64,000 bases of DNA from Bradyrhizobium diazoefficiens. Its GTDB lineage: Bacteria; Pseudomonadota; Alphaproteobacteria; Rhizobiales; Xanthobacteraceae. This document shows positions 46,501-56,317 of this stretch, in pieces (position 1 is the first letter of the stretch; each line of letters opens with the position of its first letter). Location: NCBI RefSeq assembly GCF_016599855.1, contig NZ_CP067041.1:5270001-5334000 (forward strand). The letters run 5' to 3'. The position numbers and the translations under genes were made by a program. Below the pieces are notes generated by a model. That model worked only from the letters and a program-made list of their open reading frames with translations, had not been told where the DNA came from and made no database searches.

Positions 46501-47607
46501 CTATGAGGAGGGCAGCGAGTGCATCCTGGCGACGACCTGATCGGTGCCAGCCCCGTCAACCAGCGCGATCGCGACCTCGGCCATTGCGCGGACCTGCGCA
46601 GGACTTGCAATCAGGGCTGCGAGCGCGGCTGCGATCTGCTCCACCGTGACGCTTGCGCTGTCGCCGAGATGATCGAGCGCACCGACAGCAGCAAGTGCCG
46701 TCAACGCTCCCACCTGATTCACCGCGATATGCACGGCGATCGTCGGTAGTCCGAGACAGCAACGCTCCCAGCTCATCACGCCGCCCGCGCCGATCGAAAG
46801 GTCGGCACGCCTCATCAACTCGGCAATATTGTTCGCACCACGGTACAGCTCGGTGTTCGCCATCCTCGCGCAGAGGAGTTCGACCGAAGCTGCGTTCGGA
46901 TTGGTGAGGCCGACGACGACGTCCACGGCGGGCTGCGGCACCGAAAGGCTTCCGATCGCTTTCAGCGCCTTTGCGGTTTCATTGGTCGGATCGGACCCGC
47001 CGAAGCAGATCAGGATACGGTCGATCCGGCCATCGCGTTGTGCGAGCAAGCGGCGCTGAGCGGCGAACTCCGGCCGCAGCAGCGCGTAGCTCGGCCCGAG
47101 CAACTGCACGCAGGCAGCAGAAACGCGATCGCGATAGCGCGTCTCCATCCCAAGAACGAGATTCTGGTCGAGCAGCATCTCGCAATCGTGGTCACGGTCG
47201 GCGAGGTCATCGATGGCGAGGATGCGCAAGCCCTCGCGCCGGCAGGCACGCTCCCATCGGGCATCGAGCGCGTAGTGGTCGACGATGAGCCATTCGGCCG
47301 AACCGATACTAACCAGGGCGCTGCAAGTCTGTTCGGCGTCCTGTTGCCGTGTCGTCGGCAGCCAATGCGCGTGCTGGAGGGCGTCGTTGCCGGTCTCGGA
47401 GGCCGGCCGGACCGGGTCAGGCAAAAGCCGCACCGCATGCCCCGCCTTTTCCACCATTTGCACAAGGCCCGCCGCATGGCTGCGCATGAGGAAGCACGAT
47501 CTCATCCCGCCGCCCGCGAGCGCGTTCGCAAGCGTGAGGCACCGCGTCAGGTGACCCAGTCCCATCTCGACCGATGCGTCGACGCGAAAGACGGCCGTTT
47601 TATCCAT
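46501..47607 (-). CDS. pseG: UDP-2,4-diacetamido-2,4,6-trideoxy-beta-L-altropyranose hydrolase, PseG
   Basis: The 368-residue GT-B-like hydrolase has the catalytic GLGHLTRC near residues 16-23, VDHYALDARWE near 110 and the UDP-site-like segment GAGGVMSWERCCLGLP near 270-285. It removes UDP from the diacetamido sugar of the Pse pathway. Pathway order (PseB, PseC, a PseH acyltransferase, PseG, PseI, PseF) would need an N-acyltransferase before it; none is recognisable here. It is divergent from the capsule-transferase gene at 47792. Confidence 0.88.
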   Translation of the reverse strand: MDKTAVFRVDASVEMGLGHLTRCLTLANALAGGGMRSCFLMRSHAAGLVQMVEKAGHAVRLLPDPVRPASETGNDALQHAHWLPTTRQQDAEQTCSALVSIGSAEWLIVDHYALDARWERACRREGLRILAIDDLADRDHDCEMLLDQNLVLGMETRYRDRVSAACVQLLGPSYALLRPEFAAQRRLLAQRDGRIDRILICFGGSDPTNETAKALKAIGSLSVPQPAVDVVVGLTNPNAASVELLCARMANTELYRGANNIAELMRRADLSIGAGGVMSWERCCLGLPTIAVHIAVNQVGALTALAAVGALDHLGDSASVTVEQIAAALAALIASPAQVRAMAEVAIALVDGAGTDQVVARMHSLPSS

Positions 47608-47791
47608 CGATTCGAGCCAGTATTCCTCTGTGCTGTCCAGGTCTCCGGCAGCTCGGTTGACAGCGTAGCCACGCGGCGGTCAGCGTCCTCTACTACTACA
47701 GTTCAACGGTGGAACCGGTCTCAATCCGCCCTTGAGCTATCGTGCAGGCTTCTATATGCGGAAGCCGCAACCAGACAACCCCGCCCCACAC

Positions 47792-49192
47792 ATGTCATCC
47801 GATAAAAACCTTCTGATCACGACGCTCGCCGAATACCAGACCCGGTTCTGGATTCCGGTGGCGCAACGGCTGCGCGCGGCGGGGCACGAGGTCGAGCTGC
47901 TCGCCTTCGACGATCGCAGCGCCGAGATGTCGGCCGCCGCGGGGGTGCCTGTCACCAACATGTACCGGGAGGGGCAATCGACCGGCGCCTCGCCGGGCGA
48001 CGCGCAGGCTTTCAACGCGCGCATCGCAAGTTACGGCCTCGACGGCAGCAATTTCCTGTTCAGTCACGAGCGGTTCACCTTCGGCATCCGCGATACTGCT
48101 GCGCTGCGCCGGCGGTTCATGATCTACACCAACGCCATGGAGGCGGTGCTCGACCGGCTGGAGCAACAAGGCCAACGTGTCGAGCTGGTGCAGGAGCTCG
48201 GCGGCTTCCTGTCGGTGATTTCGAGCTTCTACGCCGCGCAGCGGCGCGGCATCCGCAACTGGTTCATCGAACCGTCGTTCTTTCGCGGACGGATGTATTT
48301 CACGCCTGACAGCTTTGGCGCACCCGAGATGATGGCCAGGCCCGCCGAGGCCGTGTCTTCCGACGTGACATCCTATCTCAATGCGACGCTGAATCAGCGC
48401 GCGATCGTGATCCCGAAGAAGGACCAGCATCATTATTCGGCTGCCTTCAAGAAGGTGGTGAACCTGCGCAACTCGCGCCGCCTCGCCGAAAAGCTGTGGG
48501 ACCAGTTCGCGCTCGGCAAACACCAGGAGTTCGGGCACAATCTGCGGCACGCAAGGGTCCACGCGACGATGGCCGTCAACGCGGCTCGATTGCGCAAGCT
48601 CTACCGCCCGATCCCGGAGACGCCATTCGTCTACTATCCCTTCCACGTGCCCGCCGACATGGCGCTGACGCTGCGCGCGCCGGATTATCTCGATCAGGCT
48701 GCAACCGTCGACTTCCTGCTCCGAACGATTCCGGATTCGCATATGCTCGTCGTCAAGGAGCATCCCGCGCAGATCGGCGCGATCTCGGCGGAGCGCCTGT
48801 TCGAGCTCGCGCGTCGTTTCGACAATTTCGTGCTGCTGTCACCGCAAACCAACAATTACGCCGTCCTGAACCGGGCTGATGCGGTGGTCTCCGTCAACAG
48901 CAAGTCCGGCGCCGAAGCGCTGCTGCTCGGCAAGCCGGTCGTGGTGATGGGCGACGCCTTCTATCGCACCTGCCCGCTGGTCTATTCAACCGAGCGCATC
49001 GCCGACGTGCCGAAACGCCTGCGCGAGGCGCTACGAGCCGGCCCGTTCGACCCTGCGAAAGGGGCGCCCTATTTCGAGGCCGCGTGGCGGCGCTCGTTCC
49101 CCGGCGAGCTCTACATCACTGACCCCACGCTGCTCGACACGTTCGCGGCCTCTTTGCAGGCCGCGCTTGCCGAGCCTGCGGTTGCTCGCTGA
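47792..49192 (+). CDS. Capsule polysaccharide biosynthesis-type transferase (KpsC/KpsS-like domain)
   Basis: The 466-residue protein matches the capsule polysaccharide biosynthesis family, which includes Kdo-type and related transferases. It has a VKEHPAQIG motif near 325, LLSPQTNNYAVLNRADAVVSVNSKSGAEALLLGKPVVVMG in pieces near 355-395, and a C-terminal YSTERI. A CMP-nonulosonate or Kdo donor is plausible given the nearby genes. The start is uncertain: ATG 47792 lacks a good ribosome site, and open codons extend to 47732. It is divergent from pseG. Confidence 0.65.
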   Translation: MSSDKNLLITTLAEYQTRFWIPVAQRLRAAGHEVELLAFDDRSAEMSAAAGVPVTNMYREGQSTGASPGDAQAFNARIASYGLDGSNFLFSHERFTFGIRDTAALRRRFMIYTNAMEAVLDRLEQQGQRVELVQELGGFLSVISSFYAAQRRGIRNWFIEPSFFRGRMYFTPDSFGAPEMMARPAEAVSSDVTSYLNATLNQRAIVIPKKDQHHYSAAFKKVVNLRNSRRLAEKLWDQFALGKHQEFGHNLRHARVHATMAVNAARLRKLYRPIPETPFVYYPFHVPADMALTLRAPDYLDQAATVDFLLRTIPDSHMLVVKEHPAQIGAISAERLFELARRFDNFVLLSPQTNNYAVLNRADAVVSVNSKSGAEALLLGKPVVVMGDAFYRTCPLVYSTERIADVPKRLREALRAGPFDPAKGAPYFEAAWRRSFPGELYITDPTLLDTFAASLQAALAEPAVAR

Positions 49193-49204
49193 ACGGATCA
49201 CGCG

Positions 49205-49954
49205 ATGCCCCTCGTCTCCATCATCATGCCGTCCTGGAATGTCGAACGCTTCATCGAGGAGACCATCCATTCGGTACAGGCTCAGACTTTCGGTGACTGG
49301 GAACTCCTGATTGCCGATGACTGCTCGACGGATCGTACGCCCGCAATCATCGCTGAGATCGGCGCGCGCGATCCCAGGGTCAAGCTGATCCGGCAGCCGA
49401 AGAATGGCGGCCCGGCGCTGGCGCGCCAGGCATCAATCGATCAGGCTCAGGGCCGCTATCTCGCCTTCCTCGACAGCGACGATCTTTGGCTGCCTGCGAA
49501 GCTCGAACGCCAGCTCGCCTTTGCTCGCGAGAAGCGCGCCGCATTGAGCTACACCGCGTTCCGCCGCATCGATGAGGCCAACACCCTGTCCGGCCGGCTG
49601 ATCGAGGTCCCGACGTCCCTGAGTTACGATCAGCTCTTGAAGAACACCTCGATCGCGACGCTGACGGCGCTGGTCGACCGCGAGATTTCGGGGGCGGTTG
49701 CGATGACGAACGAGGGCTATGATGATTTCTGCCTGTGGCTCTCCATCCTCAGGCGCGGCCACGTCGGCTACGGCCTCAATGAGGATTTGGCGCGCTACCG
49801 CGTCAGGGGCGCCTCCGTCTCCAGCCGCCCGGTGCGCTCCGCCAAATGGGTTTGGAACATCTACCGCAACGTCGAAAAGCTGCCCCTCGTCAAATCAGCC
49901 TGGTGCTTCGGACATTGGAGCGCGCGCGCCTGGCTGAAGCGGCGGCAGTTCTAG
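49205..49954 (+). CDS. GT2-family glycosyltransferase
   Basis: The 249-residue protein has the GT2 opening VSIIMPSWNVERFIEETI near 4-20 and the acidic LIADDCSTDRTP near 35. Its nucleotide/metal site is AFLDSDDLWLP near 89-99. It is a soluble cytoplasmic transferase of the WcaA type; no membrane segment is seen. It follows the capsule-type transferase by 12 bp. The sugar is unknown. Confidence 0.82.
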   Translation: MPLVSIIMPSWNVERFIEETIHSVQAQTFGDWELLIADDCSTDRTPAIIAEIGARDPRVKLIRQPKNGGPALARQASIDQAQGRYLAFLDSDDLWLPAKLERQLAFAREKRAALSYTAFRRIDEANTLSGRLIEVPTSLSYDQLLKNTSIATLTALVDREISGAVAMTNEGYDDFCLWLSILRRGHVGYGLNEDLARYRVRGASVSSRPVRSAKWVWNIYRNVEKLPLVKSAWCFGHWSARAWLKRRQF

Positions 49955-50078
49955 CGGGCCGCGCCGCTCGCGGCTGTGGCGCATGAAGGCGCCGCGCAGC
50001 CACCTGCCAGCGCCGGAAATCAGCGTTGCGAGCCGGGGCGGTTGTCTTTAGTCTGGTCCGGATCGAAGGGGGCTTTGC

Positions 50079-51545
50079 GTGTCCAATCAAGCTGTTATGG
50101 CGCCGGCAGCGCACCCCCTCGCCGGCCGTGGGGCCCGGATGGGCTGGGCGCTGGCAAGCCTGTTTCCCGCAATCTTCCTGCTCTGCCTGTTTGCGCTGGT
50201 AACGTTCGCCGCGCCCGAGCACGATGATTTCTGCTTCGCGGATCTGTACGCGCGTCACGGCTTCATCGAGACTATTTCGATCTTTTACCATTCGCAGTCG
50301 GGCCGGATTCTGGCGCTGTGGCTGACCCAGGTCCCGCCGGCCATTACCGATGCTACCGGCATCAACTTGCTGTCGGCCTATTCGCTGACGCTCGCCGTGA
50401 GTGCCGGCCTGTTCCTGTTCGGATCGGCTATCGCGATGCTCCGCGCATGGCCTTGTGCCGGCGCGCTGCAACTGACCTTCCTCACTCTGGCGTTCGCCAG
50501 CACCGTGGTCGGCACGGCGCCGAGCCTGCGCGAACTGCTTTACTGGCTCGCGGGTCTGACCTGCTACGTTCCGGCTGCGCTCCTCACCATTCTGATCCTC
50601 GGCGAGTGCACGCGAGCGCTCGATACCGAATCTGGATTGTCTTGGCCGCTCACCATCTGCATGGCCCTGGGTGGACTCGCCGCCGCGCTGTGCAATGAGT
50701 TCACGGGCGTCTGGCTGCTGTTGATTCTCACCGCATCCGTGGTTGCGCGGCACCTGTTCGGTCAGCCACGACAGATCCTGCATCACGGCCTGATCGCGCT
50801 CGCCATCGCCGTCGGCTCTATCCTCGTGGTGTCGGCCAGCGGCAACAGCACGCGCATGGAGCAGCTTCCGGGTGCCGGGCACGTCCTGCCGTCGCTGTTC
50901 AATGGTTTGCGCGATTCGCTCATCGGGCTCGGCCAGTTTTTCCGCGAGCCAGCAATCGTTGTCACGCTCATCGCTGTAGGCGTCATTACACTGATCGAGC
51001 CGGAGCCCGCGCCGACATCCCGCAACAGCAGGATCCTGGCGCTCGGCGTCATCGCCACGTGTCTCGCCTGCTGCTATTTTGAATATTTCGCGCATCAATA
51101 CGCGACCGGATTCCGGCTCGTCCAGCGAGCACAGAACGAGGCACTGATCCTGCTGCTGTTCGGACTGATGCTCAGTGTCAGGCTATTGGTCCGGGCCTAC
51201 CGCGCCCAATTGCGCGAACGGCTTTCGACAAGCCGCCTGCTTGGTCCGGTCACGCTGCCGACCGGCCTTGCGCTTCTCATGATCGCCTCGATCGGCCTCA
51301 GCTCAACGGCGTCGCTGCTCCGCAAGCAGTGGCAAGACCTCGCTCCGTACTGGCAGGAAAGCGTCGGACGGCACAGGCTCCTGACGACGAGCCCTGAACC
51401 GGTGGTCGCCGTCCCCAGGCACAAATGGTCGCCATCCCTGCTGATGACTTCCGACGTGACGGCCGACGCCGACAGGTTGCCGAACGACTGCATCGCCAGA
51501 TATTATCACAAATCGGCTATCTACGCCGCGGACACGCTGCGATGA
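50079..51545 (+). CDS. Polytopic membrane protein, GtrII/DUF6056-like
   Basis: The 488-residue protein has about ten membrane helices, an acidic motif PEHDDFCFADLY near residues 45-57 in the first external loop, and a soluble C-terminal tail. The early acidic loop motif and topology resemble GT-C enzymes and Gtr-type serotype-conversion transferases. A GT2 (51574) with C-terminal membrane helices follows 28 bp later, matching a Gtr pair. The start is GTG 50079 preceded by AAGGGGG. Confidence 0.65.
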   Translation: MSNQAVMAPAAHPLAGRGARMGWALASLFPAIFLLCLFALVTFAAPEHDDFCFADLYARHGFIETISIFYHSQSGRILALWLTQVPPAITDATGINLLSAYSLTLAVSAGLFLFGSAIAMLRAWPCAGALQLTFLTLAFASTVVGTAPSLRELLYWLAGLTCYVPAALLTILILGECTRALDTESGLSWPLTICMALGGLAAALCNEFTGVWLLLILTASVVARHLFGQPRQILHHGLIALAIAVGSILVVSASGNSTRMEQLPGAGHVLPSLFNGLRDSLIGLGQFFREPAIVVTLIAVGVITLIEPEPAPTSRNSRILALGVIATCLACCYFEYFAHQYATGFRLVQRAQNEALILLLFGLMLSVRLLVRAYRAQLRERLSTSRLLGPVTLPTGLALLMIASIGLSSTASLLRKQWQDLAPYWQESVGRHRLLTTSPEPVVAVPRHKWSPSLLMTSDVTADADRLPNDCIARYYHKSAIYAADTLR

Positions 51546-51573
51546 CCATTTGCCCTTCTCCAGAGACATCATC

Positions 51574-52533
51574 GTGAAAACAATCAGCGTGATCACGCCC
51601 TGCTACAACGAAGAGCTGAACGTGCGGGATTGCCATGACGCGATCCGCCAGATCTTCGACAGCGAGCTCAAGGGCTACCGGCGCGAGCACATCTTCTGCG
51701 ACAACGCCTCCGACGACCGCACAGTGGAGATCCTGCGCGAGATCGCCGCGCAGGATCCTTCGGTCAAGATCATCGTCAACGCGCGCAATTTCGGGCCGCT
51801 GCGCAATACCTATAACGGGGTGATGGCGAGCACCGGCGACGCCGTTCTCCTGTTCATGCCGGCTGACCTTCAGGATCCGCCTGAATTGCTACCCCAATTC
51901 GTCAAGCTGTGGGAAGCCGGCAACGAAATCGTCTACGGCATCCGTGCCGTGCGGGAAGAAGGCCGCCTGATGCGCGGGCTCCGCGACGCCTATTACCGCG
52001 TGCTGACCCGATTCTCCGAGCTCAAGGTGCCTCCGGGCGTCGGTGACTTCCAGCTCGTCGACAGGCGCATCGTCGAAGCCATGCGGCACGTTCGCGACGC
52101 CTATCCCTTCATGCGCATGATGACGTTCGAGTGCGGCGGCCGCATGGTCGGCGTGCCCTACACCTGGCGCGAGCGCAAAAAGGGGTTTTCGAAAAACCGC
52201 GCCGGCGCGCTGATCGATCAGGGCCTCAACGGGCTGGTGTCCTTTACGACGGCGCCGGTACGCTTCGGCCTGTTCGCGGGCTTTCTGATCGCGGCCGTGA
52301 GCATCACATACGCCATCGTCAACTTCATCATCGGCCTGGTGCTTTATCGGAAGCTCGCCGAACCGGGCATTCTCACCCTGATCGTCGCCATGTTCTTCTT
52401 CGGCGGCGTGCAATTGTTCTTCATGGGCATGATCGGCGAATACGTGCTCGCGATCTACGGGCAGGTGCGCGAGAAGCCTGTGGTGTTCGAGCGCGAGCGC
52501 GTCAATTTCGACCCACCACAGGCCGAACCATAA
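51574..52533 (+). CDS. DPM/ArnC-type GT2 glycosyltransferase with C-terminal membrane helices
   Basis: The 319-residue protein has a GT2 core (ITPCYNEELNV near 6-16, DNASDDRTVEIL near 42-53, PADLQDPPELL near 96-106) and two hydrophobic segments near 220-295. It probably charges undecaprenyl phosphate with a sugar. The GTG at 51574 is chosen; a TTG 8 codons upstream (51550) is a second option with no ribosome site. It pairs with the membrane protein just upstream. Confidence 0.85.
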   Translation: MKTISVITPCYNEELNVRDCHDAIRQIFDSELKGYRREHIFCDNASDDRTVEILREIAAQDPSVKIIVNARNFGPLRNTYNGVMASTGDAVLLFMPADLQDPPELLPQFVKLWEAGNEIVYGIRAVREEGRLMRGLRDAYYRVLTRFSELKVPPGVGDFQLVDRRIVEAMRHVRDAYPFMRMMTFECGGRMVGVPYTWRERKKGFSKNRAGALIDQGLNGLVSFTTAPVRFGLFAGFLIAAVSITYAIVNFIIGLVLYRKLAEPGILTLIVAMFFFGGVQLFFMGMIGEYVLAIYGQVREKPVVFERERVNFDPPQAEP

Positions 52534-52542
52534 CGCGCAGCG

Positions 52543-53466
52543 TCAGCGTTTCGCCAGCGACTGCTCGATCCGCGCGACGATGGTCTCGACCGACAGTCCG
52601 GCGGCATCGAGCAATGCCTCGCGCGAGCCTGCACTGGACGTCTTGCCGCCCTGCTCGGGAATGCCGAGGCCCATGACCGGAGGCCGTTTCGCATCGGCGG
52701 CAAACACGCCTGCCACCAGGCTGAACAGGCCGCCGCGCAGAATGTGCTCTTCGAGCGTCACGACGAGCGATGCGCTCCGCACGGCGTCGCGGATCGCAGC
52801 CTCATCGAGCGGCTTCAAGCAGGAGACGCTGACCACGCCAATGTGGCAGCCGCGCCCGGCAAGCTTGCCGGCCGCGTCCAATGCGCGCGAGGCAATCGGC
52901 CCGGACGCTAGGATGACAATGTCCCGCCCCTCGCGCAGGATCCGCGGCTTGCGCAAATCGGTCACGACGGCGCCGAGATTCGGCTCGCCCTGCCGGCTGA
53001 GCCGCAGGTAGGACGGCTTGCCGCTTGCTGCGATCAGGCGCGTCGCGGCGCGCACCTCCGCGGGATCGCAGGGCACGAACACCTCGATACCCGGCAGCAT
53101 CGACATGATGCCGGCGTCTTCCAGCGCGTGATGGGTGTAGCCTTGGCTGCCATAGGCATAGCCGGCGCCCACGGCGACGATCTTGACGTCGGCACCGTGA
53201 TAGCAGACGTCGTTACGGAGCTGCTCGAGGCAGCGCAGCGTCGGGAAGTTGCCGATTGAGTAGATGAACACCGTCTTGCCCGAGAGAGCGATACCGGCGG
53301 CGATGCCCGCCATGTTCTGCTCGGCGACGCCGACATTGAGATAGCGCTCGGGGAATTTCGCCGCAAACGGCTCCAGCACGGAATAGCCGAGATCGCCGCA
53401 GAGCAGCCAGATGTCGGGATTCTCGCTCGCTGCCTGCGACAGGCTCTCGATAAACGCGGTTCTCAT
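52543..53466 (-). CDS. Transketolase C-terminal half (pyrimidine + C domains)
   Basis: The 307-residue subunit has the pyrimidine-binding pattern GVAEQNMAGIAAGIAL near residues 47-62 and VGAGYAYGSQGYTHHALEDAGIM near 95-115, and a C-terminal lobe with LEEHILRGGL. With the N-terminal half (53463-54299) it makes a split thiamine-diphosphate transketolase, as in sugar-biosynthesis clusters. It overlaps the N-terminal half by 4 bases. Two-carbon transfer onto a keto sugar is the expected type of chemistry. Confidence 0.85.
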   Translation of the reverse strand: MRTAFIESLSQAASENPDIWLLCGDLGYSVLEPFAAKFPERYLNVGVAEQNMAGIAAGIALSGKTVFIYSIGNFPTLRCLEQLRNDVCYHGADVKIVAVGAGYAYGSQGYTHHALEDAGIMSMLPGIEVFVPCDPAEVRAATRLIAASGKPSYLRLSRQGEPNLGAVVTDLRKPRILREGRDIVILASGPIASRALDAAGKLAGRGCHIGVVSVSCLKPLDEAAIRDAVRSASLVVTLEEHILRGGLFSLVAGVFAADAKRPPVMGLGIPEQGGKTSSAGSREALLDAAGLSVETIVARIEQSLAKR

Positions 53467-54299
53467 GCGCCGACCTCGGCCAGTGCCTGCGCCAGCAGCT
53501 CATCCGAGGGCGAACGGTAGTGCCATTCGAGCTTGTTCTCCATGAAGCTCACGCCCTTGCCCTTCACGGTGTGAGCGATCACCACGGTCGGCTTGCCCGA
53601 TGCGGCCGGCACCGCGCTCAGCACCTTTTCAAGCGCCGCAACGTCATGGCCGTCGATCTCCTCGACATGCCAGCCGAAGGATTTCCACTTCTCGGCAAAC
53701 GGATCGAGGTTCAGCACCTCGGCGACCGAGCCAAAGCTCTGGATCTTGTTGAAGTCGACGATGACGCAGAGATTGGAAAGCTTGTGATGGGGCGCAAACA
53801 GGATGCCTTCCCAATTGGAGCCCTCGTCGCATTCCCCGTCGCTGAGCAGGCAGAACACGCGGGCACCGCGGCCTGCCGAACGCGCCGCGAGCGCCATGCC
53901 GATCGCGATCGGAAGGCCATGGCCGAGCGAACCGGTCGAGACCTCGACGCCGGGAACGGCGTGGCTGACGTGGCCCGTGAAGATCGATCCGTCGCGGCAA
54001 TAGGTGTCGAGCTCGGCCAGCGAAAAGAAACCACATTCGGCGAGCGTGGCGTACATGATCGCAGTCGCGTGGCCCTTGCTGAGCACGAAGCGGTCGCGGC
54101 TTGGGCTTTGCGGCTCGGCGGGGTCGAGGCGCAGGATCCGCGTGTACAGCACAGCCAGGATCTCCGCCATCGAGAGGCAGCCGCCGATATGCGAGGCCTT
54201 GGCGGCATGCACCATCCGCAGAGCGTGCGCGCGAATGCGCCGTGCGAACTCGATCGGTTCAGGAAGATTTCGCAGTTCAGGAAGATTTGGTCGCATCAT
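53463..54299 (-). CDS. Transketolase N-terminal half (PP domain)
   Basis: The 278-residue subunit has the ThDP site GDGEC-like LLSDGECDEGSNWEG near 150-165, the KGHATAIMYATLAECGF region near 75-92, and GHVSHAVPGVEVSTGSLGHGLPIAIG in pieces near 108-133. The start is one of two adjacent ATGs at 54299/54296; the longer open frame upstream lies in the epimerase gene and is rejected. It overlaps the epimerase gene by about 23 bases. It pairs with the C-terminal half. Confidence 0.85.
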   Translation of the reverse strand: MMRPNLPELRNLPEPIEFARRIRAHALRMVHAAKASHIGGCLSMAEILAVLYTRILRLDPAEPQSPSRDRFVLSKGHATAIMYATLAECGFFSLAELDTYCRDGSIFTGHVSHAVPGVEVSTGSLGHGLPIAIGMALAARSAGRGARVFCLLSDGECDEGSNWEGILFAPHHKLSNLCVIVDFNKIQSFGSVAEVLNLDPFAEKWKSFGWHVEEIDGHDVAALEKVLSAVPAASGKPTVVIAHTVKGKGVSFMENKLEWHYRSPSDELLAQALAEVGA

Positions 54300-55194
54300 G
54301 CCAGCTAACCGTCTCGCGCAATCCCTCATCCAACGGCACTTCGGGTTTCCAGCCCAATGCGAGCATGCGCGAAACGTCCGCCGCCAGAACCATAACCTGA
54401 TCGGGCCGATAGGCCAACTCGCCGAAGCCGAGGCTTGCACGGGGATCGACGAGATCGCGCAGCCGCGTCACCGTCTCGCGCAGCGGCGGCGCCTCCGCGC
54501 TGCCGACATTGAAGATGCCGCGCGCAGCCGCGTGGGTGACCGCGAGCCGGAACGCGGCAGCGGCATCGCGTACGTGCAAAAATCCCCAGTGCTGCTCGCA
54601 GGCCGTCAGCGCCGTGTGCTGTCCGGAACGCAGGTTCCGGATCATGCTCGGGATCAGCCAATGATCGGCATCCTTCGGCCCATAGGTGGAGAAGATCCGG
54701 AGCCACGCCGCGCGCAGCCCCCGCTCCTCGGCGAGACGCATCGCCATCGATCCGGCCGCGAGCTTGGCCATGCCGTAGAGCGTGGTCGGTCGTGTCGCGT
54801 CGTCCTCGCGGATCGCGCGATCATAGGGGCCGTATTCGGCCTGCGATCCCGCTCCGACGAAGATTTCGGCCCCTGCTTCGGCAGCGAGTTCAACGAGCCC
54901 GACCGTATCGGCCACATTGGCCGCTTGGACTGGACTGTTGCGGTCGCTGCCTCCGACGCCGCGCCAGGCCATATGCACGACCGCCTCCGGCGCAAAGGTC
55001 CTGAGAGGCTCGCGCAGGTCGCCCAGATGCTCCAGGGCACCCGGAATGACGTGCACGCGGCCATAAGCCTCCGCGAGTCGCCAGGAAGCGCTCTCCGGCC
55101 GGAATAGGACCGCCACCTCGTGCCCACGTTCTAGGAGGTCCGCAACGAGATAGGAGCCGAGAAAACCGCTCGCGCCTGTCACGAAAATACGCAT
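54277..55194 (-). CDS. NAD-dependent epimerase/dehydratase (4-keto sugar reductase-like)
   Basis: The 305-residue SDR has TGASGFLGSYL near residues 6-16, GAGSQAEYGPYDRAI near 110 and YGMAK near 136 with the Tyr-x3-Lys active site. It resembles reductases and epimerases such as RfbJ in CDP-sugar pathways. Together with rfbF/rfbG in this window, reduction of a CDP-4-keto-6-deoxy sugar is a reasonable guess. The substrate is not determined. Confidence 0.75.
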   Translation of the reverse strand: MRIFVTGASGFLGSYLVADLLERGHEVAVLFRPESASWRLAEAYGRVHVIPGALEHLGDLREPLRTFAPEAVVHMAWRGVGGSDRNSPVQAANVADTVGLVELAAEAGAEIFVGAGSQAEYGPYDRAIREDDATRPTTLYGMAKLAAGSMAMRLAEERGLRAAWLRIFSTYGPKDADHWLIPSMIRNLRSGQHTALTACEQHWGFLHVRDAAAAFRLAVTHAAARGIFNVGSAEAPPLRETVTRLRDLVDPRASLGFGELAYRPDQVMVLAADVSRMLALGWKPEVPLDEGLRETVSWHDATKSS

Positions 55195-55363
55195 GGCGAC
55201 CCGGGTAGATCAGCCGCTGGGGTCCGTCAATGTCCCGGGGAATCGCCTTGGGGCAGGAGTGGGACCGGGAGACTGCCCCGGAGGCACCATCTGAGCTTGA
55301 TTATCCGGCCCATGCAGCTAAACGGGGGCCAGGATCGACCTTCGGCGATGCAGGGATAGACGC

Positions 55364-56317
55364 ATGAGTGACTTCAAGCTGGCCATGGTTTCCGCGGGCT
55401 TCGAGCACGGCGGCAACGTCACCCATCGTCATTTCGACGGCCATCCCGACCTGCTCGTCTACCCCTTCGAATCGCAGCTCGGCAACCGCAACTTCAACGA
55501 CTTCCTCGCCTCCGTCGAGCGCGTCCAGTACCGCTACCCCGAATTCCCGGAAGGGCTGACGGCGATCGAGCTCTATGAGCAGATGATCGACGAAGAGCTG
55601 AAGACGTTCCTGCGCAAGCGCAACGGCTCCAAATTCCGCGATGCCGACTGCGTGCTGGACGAGAAGAAGCGCGTCGCCGAGTTCGTCCGACTATGCGGCG
55701 AGGCGCCGATCCCGCGCCGTAAGGTCATCGAGGCCTTCTTCCGCTCGACATTTGCGGCGTGGGAGAACTACTACACCAGGCCGCGTCCGGGCATGGTGCA
55801 TGTCGGCTACTCGCCGGCGATCGGCATCGACGCCGACCGCATGGTGCGTGACTTCCCGAATGTCCGCATCCTGCATATCGTGCGCAATCCGTTCTCGGCC
55901 TATCGCGACACCAAGCGCCGCCCCTTCCCGCAGCCGCTCAGCAAGTACCTGATCACCTGGAACATCTATCATTCGACCGTCGAGATGTTCGCCAAGATGT
56001 ATCCGCAGAACGTCCGGATCTTCCGTTACGAGGACCTCGTCGAGGACAAGCGCAAGTTCATGACCGAAGCTGCCGACTTCATCGGCGTGCCGTTTGCCGA
56101 CAGCATGCTCTATCCGAGCTGGAACGGCGTCGAGATCAAGGATTCCATCGCGCCTTGGGGAACCGTGCTCAAGAGCACTAAGGATTACAACCAGGCCGTC
56201 ATCCAGGAGCTCTCGGACGACGAGCGCAAGCAGATTTCCCAGGGCACCGCCGCGCTCGCCCGTCATTTCGGCTACGACCAGATCGACTATCTGGGCCCGC
56301 TCTATCGTGCTGGGTAA
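55364..56317 (+). CDS. Sulfotransferase-like protein
   Basis: The 317-residue protein has an RNPFSAYRDTKRRPF segment near residues 170-185 resembling the PAPS 3'-phosphate-binding motif. An RYEDLVEDKRKFM near 215 is typical of sulfotransferases. The canonical 5'-phosphosulfate loop near the N-terminus is only weakly recognisable. It would sulfate a sugar using PAPS; no PAPS-synthesis gene is seen here. AGGGATAGACGC precedes the ATG. The kinase gene starts inside its last 11 bases. Confidence 0.72.
   Translation: MSDFKLAMVSAGFEHGGNVTHRHFDGHPDLLVYPFESQLGNRNFNDFLASVERVQYRYPEFPEGLTAIELYEQMIDEELKTFLRKRNGSKFRDADCVLDEKKRVAEFVRLCGEAPIPRRKVIEAFFRSTFAAWENYYTRPRPGMVHVGYSPAIGIDADRMVRDFPNVRILHIVRNPFSAYRDTKRRPFPQPLSKYLITWNIYHSTVEMFAKMYPQNVRIFRYEDLVEDKRKFMTEAADFIGVPFADSMLYPSWNGVEIKDSIAPWGTVLKSTKDYNQAVIQELSDDERKQISQGTAALARHFGYDQIDYLGPLYRAG

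Noticed and set aside
47657..47662. Perfect TTGACA in the spacer before the capsule-transferase gene
   Set aside because: No acceptable -10 lies at 16-19 bases; the sequence there is TCAGCG-like, so I do not call a promoter.
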